Shown: positions 16,603-22,409 of the stretch, piece after piece
Layout: each line of letters opens with the position of its first letter
Position numbering within the stretch: the stretch's first letter is position 1
From: GCA-002713455 sp964428745
GTDB taxonomy: Bacteria > Fidelibacterota > Marinisomatia > Marinisomatales > TCS55
Assembly (NCBI GenBank): GCA_964428745.1
Contig: CAYRYZ010000026.1
Location: 1 to 22,409, forward strand
Direction: 5' to 3'
DNA: 22,409 bases
Made by a program: the position numbers and the translations under genes
The notes under the pieces: generated by a model
What the model was told of the DNA's origin: nothing
Databases searched by the model: none
What the model saw: only the letters and a program-made list of their open reading frames with translations

Positions 16603-19110
16603 ATTAAACCACTATTGATCGTTGAGTCACCTTCTAAAGCAAAAACAATTTCTAAATACTTAGGAGGCGAGTATGAAGTCTTAGCTAGTGTTGGACATAT
16701 TAAGGATCTTCCAAAAAAAGAACTTGGTGTCGACATTGAAAATGATTTTGCCATTACAGAAGATACCCTTCCTGACAAAAAATCATTTATGAAAGAATTT
16801 AAAGCATTAGCAAAAAAAACAAATAAGGTTGTAATTGCTACTGACCCTGATCGTGAAGGAGAGGCCATAGCAGCACATCTTGCTAGTGAAGTTGAACCAG
16901 ATAAAATTTCTCGTGTTCAATTTACTGAAATTACAAAAGAGGGTGTCAAAGAAGGAATGGATGCGCCTCACCCCATTAATAAAGACATGGTAAATGCTAG
17001 GACTGCACGACGTATTATTGATCGTCTCGTAGGATATAAAGTCTCTCGTGTTCTTTGGAGTTGCTTAAAAAAGAATATGAAATTTGTTGAAGTTTCCCTT
17101 TCAGCTGGGCGAGTACAATCTGCTGCACTAAGAATCATTGTTAATAGAGAGCGTCTTAGACAAATTTTTCATTCTGCGGACTATTATGATTTGAAAGCAA
17201 CATTTAGTATTAATGAAGATTCATTTTCAGCAACATTAATACGATTGGACAATAAGAAAATTGCAACCGGAAAAGACTTTGACCCAAACTCTGGGAATTT
17301 GAAAAATACAGATGTTCTTCTTTTATCAAAAACACAAGCTGATGAATTAGTTAAAGAATTAAATCAGGGAGTTTTCAAGATCTCAAATATTGAGGAAAAA
17401 ATTAAGAATTCTCACCCTAAACCTCCTTTCACCACATCAACACTCCAACAAGAAGCTGCGCGCAAACTTCGTTCGTCTGCCAGAAAAACCATGCGAAATG
17501 CACAACGACTCTATGAACAAGGTTTCATCACATATATGAGAACTGACTCAACTTTATTATCGAAAGAAGGCATTAATGGTGCAAGAAATGAAATATTATC
17601 TAAGTTTGGTCAAGAGTATTTGCCGAAACAAGCTAACGTTTATAGTACAAAAGTAAAAAATGCACAGGAAGCTCATGAAGCCATTCGCCCAGCTGGAGTT
17701 AATTTCACTAGCGTTGATCAAGTTAGAACTTCAATTGATGATGATGCTGCTAAGTTATATGACTTAATATTAAAAAGAACCCTAGCATCACAAATGAAAT
17801 CAGCAAAACTAAAACAAATTGCTGTTACAATAGAAAATCAACGATCAGAGTTTCGGGCAAATGGTAAGGTTATTTTATTCCCGGGTTATATGGCTGCCTA
17901 TGTTGAAAGTACAGATAGAAGAAATGGTATTACAGAAGATAAAGAAACTATACTTCCTAATATGGCAAAAGAACAAATATTAAACTGCAATGAGCTTACT
18001 GCAAAAGAACACTCAACAAAACCCCCCGCAAGGTTTACAGAAGCTTCGTTAGTGAAAGAATTGGAAGCTGAAGGTATTGGTCGTCCCTCGACTTTTGCAA
18101 ATATCATAGATACGATTGTTTATAGGACTTATGTCAATAGAGATAGAGGAAAGCTCACACCAACTTTTCTTGGTATAGCAGTTACACAATTATTAGAAAA
18201 TCACTTTACTGCTCTTGTAGATACTAAGTTTACTGCTAATATGGAAGATGGTCTAGATGCTATTTCCCGAGGAGAAAAAGAAGCGACTCCTTTTATGAGA
18301 GACTTCTATTTTGGGTCAGAAAAACAAACTGGCTTAGAAGCAATGCTTGAAGATAAAGTTGACATAGGAAAAGCTTGTTCTGTCCAATTTGAGAATGATG
18401 GTGACCCAATAGAGATTCGAGTAGGACAATATGGGCCTTTTATTCAGCAAGGTGAGATTAGAAAGTCTATACCCTCAAATATATATCTTGGTGATATTAA
18501 TGTTGATAAAGCTTTAGAGATAATAAATCAAGAAATAAATGAAGATAAAGAGCTTGGGATTGATTCAGAATCTGGAGAAAAGATATTATTAAAAAATGGC
18601 CCTTATGGACCCTACGTACAGTTAGGTGAAACTAATAAGCGAAAAGCAATACCCAAAGGGACAAATTTATCTGAAGTAGATTTGGAACTTGGGTTAAAAT
18701 TAATCGCACTTCCTCGGACACTTGGTTCACATCCTGAGACGGGTGATGATGTTAAAGCGGATTATGGTCGTTTTGGCCCATATGTATCAGCTGGTAAAGG
18801 TAAGAATGGACGTATCCCACCAAACATGTCTCCTCTCACTATTGAATTACCCGATGCATTAGAGCTAATTAATAAACGTTCAAATGGACCGCAAGAATTA
18901 AAAACTTTGGGGAATCATTCTGAGACCGGTGAATCATTAATATTAAAAGATGGAAGATATGGCCCCTATATAACAGATGGAAAAGTTAATGCATCACTTC
19001 CTCGAGAAATTGATGTTGAAAAATTAACACTAGAACAAGCAATAGAATTAATTAATAAAAAACGAGCCGCCCCACCGAGAAAAAAACGACGTAAAGCTAA
19101 AAAGAAATGA
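16603..19110 (+). CDS. topA: DNA topoisomerase I, probable ATT start codon
   Basis: Type IA topoisomerase, which relaxes negative supercoils by cutting one strand. The TOPRIM domain has LLIVESPSKAKTISKYLG and TDPDREGEAIAAHL. The catalytic Tyr lies in GFITYMRTDST (about residue 311). No zinc fingers follow; instead four Toprim-type C-terminal repeats with a YGPY/YGPF core occupy about 595-800, and the end is a Lys/Arg-rich tail. The nearest usual start is TTG at 16615, but that removes the first residues of the TOPRIM strand and has no ribosome site. AAGGA (16589-16593) points to ATT at 16603 (giving MKPLLIVESP) or ATT at 16600; upstream of these is a stop at 16588. The family N-terminus fits the ATT start. 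An ATG-to-ATT assembly error is the alternative. Confidence 0.96.
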   Translation: MKPLLIVESPSKAKTISKYLGGEYEVLASVGHIKDLPKKELGVDIENDFAITEDTLPDKKSFMKEFKALAKKTNKVVIATDPDREGEAIAAHLASEVEPDKISRVQFTEITKEGVKEGMDAPHPINKDMVNARTARRIIDRLVGYKVSRVLWSCLKKNMKFVEVSLSAGRVQSAALRIIVNRERLRQIFHSADYYDLKATFSINEDSFSATLIRLDNKKIATGKDFDPNSGNLKNTDVLLLSKTQADELVKELNQGVFKISNIEEKIKNSHPKPPFTTSTLQQEAARKLRSSARKTMRNAQRLYEQGFITYMRTDSTLLSKEGINGARNEILSKFGQEYLPKQANVYSTKVKNAQEAHEAIRPAGVNFTSVDQVRTSIDDDAAKLYDLILKRTLASQMKSAKLKQIAVTIENQRSEFRANGKVILFPGYMAAYVESTDRRNGITEDKETILPNMAKEQILNCNELTAKEHSTKPPARFTEASLVKELEAEGIGRPSTFANIIDTIVYRTYVNRDRGKLTPTFLGIAVTQLLENHFTALVDTKFTANMEDGLDAISRGEKEATPFMRDFYFGSEKQTGLEAMLEDKVDIGKACSVQFENDGDPIEIRVGQYGPFIQQGEIRKSIPSNIYLGDINVDKALEIINQEINEDKELGIDSESGEKILLKNGPYGPYVQLGETNKRKAIPKGTNLSEVDLELGLKLIALPRTLGSHPETGDDVKADYGRFGPYVSAGKGKNGRIPPNMSPLTIELPDALELINKRSNGPQELKTLGNHSETGESLILKDGRYGPYITDGKVNASLPREIDVEKLTLEQAIELINKKRAAPPRKKRRKAKKK

Positions 19111-19532
19111 AACAATTACTTTTACTTACTATGTTTCTAACAATTCTTAGTGCTGATGAGAAAAGTGAGCTAATTATTGATATAGAAAAAAGTTTAATGG
19201 CAACATGTTGTTGGTCTGGAACCGTTTATGATCACGGTAATAAAGAGATGGAAATAGAAATTGCTGGGATGGTAGATAATGGTAAAACAAAATCGGAGAT
19301 AATAGACTATTATACGGATAAGTACGGTGAACGAGTATTGTCAATACCGGTCGCAGAAGGGTTTAATATTTTTGCTTGGCTGGCTCCACTATTTTTTGGA
19401 CTTCTAAGCATTTTTATTATTATTACTTATATGAAAACATCAAAAAATGAACCTATTCCAATCGTTAATTCCTCGGATAGTAATATTAAGTATAATGATG
19501 AAATTGAACGTGAGCTCAAAGCACTTGATTAA
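19107..19532 (+). CDS. ccmH: CcmH/CcmH-like cytochrome c maturation protein with CC in place of CxxC
   Basis: CcmH is a membrane-bound thiol reductase of System I cytochrome c biogenesis that reduces apocytochrome c for heme attachment. The 141-residue protein has a signal peptide or anchor (1-15), the region KSLMATCCWSGT (29-40) in place of the usual LRC-x2-C, then the conserved helical part IEIAGMVDNGKTKSEIIDYY and YGERVLSIPVAEGFN, and a membrane helix (about 87-108). The two Cys are adjacent (C34, C35). I believe similar CC-type CcmH proteins exist in other phyla, but cannot check. The gene overlaps topA by four bases (ATGA). No other ccm gene is in the window. Confidence 0.82.
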   Translation: MKQLLLLTMFLTILSADEKSELIIDIEKSLMATCCWSGTVYDHGNKEMEIEIAGMVDNGKTKSEIIDYYTDKYGERVLSIPVAEGFNIFAWLAPLFFGLLSIFIIITYMKTSKNEPIPIVNSSDSNIKYNDEIERELKALD

Positions 19533-19656
19533 TAATAATTTCTTTCTAACCTTAGATAACAATACATAATTACACCATTATTTATAATAGATTAGATTCT
19601 CCCTAACTTCTCAGCAATTATTATTAAATATAAAAAAGGGAAATATCCTAGTAACT

Positions 19657-20982
19657 ATGAGTATTGATAAAATTGTATCTCTCTGTAAACGAAGAGGATT
19701 CGTTTTTCAAAGTTCGGAAATTTACGGAGGATTTGGAGCTATTTATGATTACGGTCCATTAGGAATCACTTTAAAAAATAATATTTCTCAGTTATGGTGG
19801 CGTGATATGACTCAGCTACATGAGAACATTGTGGGTTTAGATAGTGGAATTCTAATGCATCCAAAAATTTGGGAAGCTTCAGGACACGTAGGCGCATTTA
19901 ATGATCCTTTAGTAGATTGTAAAGAATGTAAGTCACGCTATCGTGCTGATGATCTGGTAGAAAAAGATAACGAAAATACTGAGTGGATAAAAATTCAATG
20001 CCCAAAATGTGGTACTACAGGTAAACTTACAGAGCCACGCCAATTTAATTTAATGTTTAAAACAAATATTGGTCCTATTGAAGATGATAGTAATATTGCG
20101 TTTTTACGCCCTGAAACAGCCCAGGGTATTTATGTTAACTATCTACTTACACAAAATGCCCTGCGTTTAAAAGTTCCATTTGGGATTGCTCAAATTGGTA
20201 AAGCATTCCGCAATGAAATTGTAGCTAGAAATTTTATTTTTCGCACACGAGAATTTGAACAAATGGAGATGCAGTATTTTGTTAAGCCTGGAGAAGATGA
20301 TAAATCATTGAATGAATGGAAACAAAAAAGAATATCGTTTTATGACCAAATTGGAATTAATTCATCAAAACTCAGATTTCATGAGCATGGCAATGATGAA
20401 CTCGCTCACTATGCTAAAGAAGCTTGGGATATTGAATTTGAATTTCCTTTTGGCTGGTCTGAAATTGAGGGGATTCACAATCGTACTGATTTTGATTTGG
20501 TTCAACATGAAAAGTTTTCCGGTAAAAAAATGGAAGTTTTTGATCAACAAAAAAATGAGAGATTCCTTCCATATATAATTGAGACTTCTGCAGGACTTAA
20601 TCGCATATTGCTAGCAGTATTAAGTGATGCTTATTGGGAAGACAAGGATAATGACCGAATAGTCATGAAATTTCATCCTAAAATAGCTCCAGTAACTGCT
20701 GTAGTATGTCCATTGGTTAAAAAAGATGGCTTGCCTGAAATTGGACGTAAAATTATGGATCTATTAAAACCGCATTATATAACAATCTATGATCAGCAAG
20801 GTTCTATTGGGAAACGATATTATAGGCAAGATGAAGCAGGTACACCTTTTGGAATAACCATAGATCATCAGACTGCCGAAGATAATTCTGTTACACTCAG
20901 ACATAGAGACAATCAGCAACAGGATCGCGTGGCTATTGATCAACTTGTTAAAGCTATCAATGATAGTATGGAGAATTATTAA
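19657..20982 (+). CDS. glyQS: Glycyl-tRNA synthetase, single-chain dimeric type
   Basis: This class II enzyme charges tRNA-Gly. At 441 residues it is the alpha2 type also found in archaea, eukaryotes and many bacteria, not the alpha2beta2 GlyQ/GlyS enzyme. The start VSLCKRRGFVFQSSEIYGG, then GAIYDYGPLGITLKNNI, is diagnostic. A zinc site is formed by C88/C91 and C115/C118. Motif 2 is FRNEIVARNFIFRTREFEQ; LRPETAQGIYVN precedes it. The C-terminal anticodon-binding domain (from about 345, APVTAVVCPLVKKDG) is complete. The 124 bases upstream hold no clear T-box or other leader structure and no strong Shine-Dalgarno. It leads a run of overlapping genes. Confidence 0.98.
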   Translation: MSIDKIVSLCKRRGFVFQSSEIYGGFGAIYDYGPLGITLKNNISQLWWRDMTQLHENIVGLDSGILMHPKIWEASGHVGAFNDPLVDCKECKSRYRADDLVEKDNENTEWIKIQCPKCGTTGKLTEPRQFNLMFKTNIGPIEDDSNIAFLRPETAQGIYVNYLLTQNALRLKVPFGIAQIGKAFRNEIVARNFIFRTREFEQMEMQYFVKPGEDDKSLNEWKQKRISFYDQIGINSSKLRFHEHGNDELAHYAKEAWDIEFEFPFGWSEIEGIHNRTDFDLVQHEKFSGKKMEVFDQQKNERFLPYIIETSAGLNRILLAVLSDAYWEDKDNDRIVMKFHPKIAPVTAVVCPLVKKDGLPEIGRKIMDLLKPHYITIYDQQGSIGKRYYRQDEAGTPFGITIDHQTAEDNSVTLRHRDNQQQDRVAIDQLVKAINDSMENY

Positions 20983-21734
20983 TGAATAATCATTTGACAC
21001 TTCGCTCTGGAAATCCAACATTAAATGCAAAAACCTTTGGTGGTTTTGATTTAACAACCGGAGCAACAATGACCATAATGGGCACAGTATCTAAAACAGC
21101 CCTTGCTCTATTATTATTGATGTCAACAGCTATATTTACATGGAATCTTCCTTATGGAGATCCTAAAACTAGTGCTCTAATGATTATAGGAATGATTGGT
21201 GGTTTTATCGTCGCCCTTATAACAGCATTTAAACCTCATGTGGCGCAGTACACTGTTCCAGTTTACTCATTACTTCAAGGATTAGCCTTGGGAGGTATAT
21301 CAAAATTCTTTGAAACAATGTATCCGGGTATTGTAACTCAAGCAGTAATGCTGACCTTTGGGACGTTAGCTGCACTTCTCCTTGCCTACCGTTCTGGCTT
21401 AATTAAAGCAACAGAAAATTTTAAACTAGGTATAGTAGCAGCAACTGGTGGAATTGCATTTGTTTATCTGATCAGTTGGATTCTTAGTTGGTTTAGTGTA
21501 AATGTTCCATTGATCCATTCGAATTCTAATATGGGTATATTATTTAGTGTTGGAGTTGTCATAATTGCGGCATTGAATTTGGTTCTGGATTTTGATTTTA
21601 TTGAAGAGGGTTCTGAGAAGGGAGCGCCAAAATATATGGAATGGTATGGTGCATTTGGTTTAATGGTCACACTAATCTGGTTGTACCTTGAAATCTTACG
21701 CCTATTAGCAAAATTATCATCTAGGAGAAATTGA
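20982..21734 (+). CDS. Bax inhibitor-1/YccA family membrane protein
   Basis: The 250-residue protein has about seven membrane helices and a short cytoplasmic N-terminus. The end is highly characteristic of the bacterial BI-1/YccA group: NLVLDFDFIEEGSEKGAPKY, followed by MEWYGAFGLMVTLIWLYLEI. The acidic pair in LDFDFIE corresponds to the di-Asp gate of YetJ-type calcium-leak channels. In bacteria these proteins interact with membrane protease FtsH or leak calcium, depending on the member; which applies here is not known. The start overlaps the glyQS stop by one base (TAATG). Confidence 0.93.
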   Translation: MNNHLTLRSGNPTLNAKTFGGFDLTTGATMTIMGTVSKTALALLLLMSTAIFTWNLPYGDPKTSALMIIGMIGGFIVALITAFKPHVAQYTVPVYSLLQGLALGGISKFFETMYPGIVTQAVMLTFGTLAALLLAYRSGLIKATENFKLGIVAATGGIAFVYLISWILSWFSVNVPLIHSNSNMGILFSVGVVIIAALNLVLDFDFIEEGSEKGAPKYMEWYGAFGLMVTLIWLYLEILRLLAKLSSRRN

Positions 21735-21757
21735 TAATAATATCAAATATTCTTTTC

Positions 21758-22288
21758 ATGGGGAAAAATTTTAACTGGAAGAAATGGACAAGGAAAACAC
21801 ACTATTGGGGTGCGTTCATAATTTTATTACCTGTTTTGATCATTGTAATAACAGGTATTTTTCTTCAATTAAAAAAAGAAATTGAATGGATCCAACCACC
21901 AACAAAAAGCGGTGAGATTTCCAATAATCCTTCAATATCTTTTGATGAAATTCTTGAAGCTGCAAAAAAAGTAGAAGAAGCAAATATCCAATCTTGGGGT
22001 GACATTGATCGTTTAGATGTTAGAATTGACAAGGGGATTGTAAAAGTGCGAAGTAGAAATAGATGGGAAGTGCAAATTGACACCTTTTCCGGTGATGTTA
22101 TTCAAGCGGCGTATAGACGTTCTGATATCATTGAAGAACTACATGATGGCTCTTGGTTTCATAATAAGGCAAAACTTTGGATCTTTTTGCCATCAGGAAT
22201 AGTCTTATTTTTACTGTGGTTAACGGGATTTTATATGGTGTTAATTCCATACATATCTAAGTGGGGAAAAAAGAAAAGTAGCTTATGA
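21758..22288 (+). CDS. PepSY-domain membrane protein
   Basis: The protein starts MGKNFNWKKWTRKTHYWGA, the classic PepSY-TM lead with basic residues before the first membrane helix (IILLPVLIIVITGIFL). A periplasmic PepSY-like domain follows (FDEILEAAKKVEEANIQ, then WEVQIDTFSGDVIQAAYRRS), then a second helix near the C-terminus (LPSGIVLFLLWLTGFYMVL). A TTG at 21731 is a possible earlier start: it overlaps the previous stop, and AGGAG lies 3 bases before it. I prefer the ATG at 21758 because of family resemblance; that leaves 176 residues. PepSY membrane proteins often work with iron uptake or periplasmic peptidase control. The stop overlaps the next gene (ATGA). Confidence 0.85.
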   Translation: MGKNFNWKKWTRKTHYWGAFIILLPVLIIVITGIFLQLKKEIEWIQPPTKSGEISNNPSISFDEILEAAKKVEEANIQSWGDIDRLDVRIDKGIVKVRSRNRWEVQIDTFSGDVIQAAYRRSDIIEELHDGSWFHNKAKLWIFLPSGIVLFLLWLTGFYMVLIPYISKWGKKKSSL

Positions 22289-22409
22289 AAAAAATTCTCT
22301 TAATACCATTAATTTATTGTTTATCTGCCTGTATATCATCTACCTATGATATTATAATAATAAATGGCGCCATTGCATTAGATCATGGTAATTGTTCAAA
22401 AGAATTGTA
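22285..22409 (+). CDS. Amidohydrolase-like lipoprotein (partial, 5' end only)
   Basis: The 41 visible codons encode a lipoprotein signal (MKKILLIPLIYCLSAC, lipobox LSAC at 13-16) and then TYDIIIINGAIALDHGN. The YD-hydrophobic-NG start is typical of metal-dependent amidohydrolases such as N-acyl-D-amino-acid deacylases and dihydroorotase-like enzymes, which begin with a small beta domain. The gene runs off the right edge, so catalytic residues are not visible. It is coupled to the PepSY gene by ATGA. Confidence 0.7.
   Translation, partial: MKKILLIPLIYCLSACISSTYDIIIINGAIALDHGNCSKEL

Noticed and set aside
19533..19656. T-box or other leader before glycyl-tRNA synthetase
   Set aside because: The stretch is AT-rich with no T-box consensus, specifier-like stem or terminator.

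Overview
The window comes from an AT-rich, diderm (Gram-negative type) bacterium. The diderm envelope is shown by an LptD LPS-assembly protein, an outer-membrane secretin, several lipoproteins with clear lipoboxes, and Sec signal peptides ending in A-Q. The mix of proteins (HEAT/cNMP-fused nucleotide-transporter-like protein, secretin with an extra C-terminal domain, LptD with a long N-terminal region) fits the FCB superphylum. A Marinimicrobia (SAR406)-like organism is my best guess, but this is inference from gene style only. TGA and TAA behave as ordinary stops. Coding density is high, genes often overlap by TAATG or ATGA junctions, and no stretch longer than 300 bases lacks a gene.

Layout. 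(1) 1-1169, minus: the 5' part of a large secreted metal-binding-type protein that runs off the left edge. It carries a D/G/H heptad repeat, 50-residue Cys/His repeats and EF-hands. A perfect TGTGA-N6-TCACA palindrome lies about 110 bases upstream of its start. (2) 1295-3879, minus: a lipoprotein and a secretin, translationally coupled. (3) 4076-7677, plus: a small membrane protein coupled to a 1054-residue membrane protein (nucleotide-transporter-like domain + HEAT-like region + cyclic-nucleotide-binding domain). (4) 7698-8914, minus: a 5'-nucleotidase-like secreted protein with most metal ligands substituted, coupled to a 96-residue membrane protein. (5) 8985-10695, plus: two SAM-dependent methyltransferases on either side of tRNA-Thr(CGT). 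(6) 10751-11155, minus: an FKBP-type prolyl isomerase lipoprotein. (7) 11248-16526, plus: a 58-codon ORF overlapping lptD, then lptD, a DUF2007-like protein and hisS. (8) 16603-19532, plus: topA, apparently starting at an ATT codon, coupled to a CcmH-like protein with an altered cysteine motif. (9) 19657-22409, plus: glycyl-tRNA synthetase, a Bax-inhibitor-1 family protein, a PepSY membrane protein and the start of an amidohydrolase-like lipoprotein that runs off the right edge.

Taken together this is mostly core chromosome (tRNA charging, DNA topology, LPS export, cytochrome c maturation, envelope folding). The accessory-looking parts are the left-edge repeat protein, the secretin pair and the nucleotide-transporter fusion. 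I found no prophage, insertion sequence, CRISPR array or recognisable defence cassette. The strongest leads are the secreted Cys/His + EF-hand repeat protein, the metallophosphoesterase-fold protein that has lost its catalytic residues, the CC-type CcmH, the ATT start of topA and the uncharacterised ORF in front of lptD.
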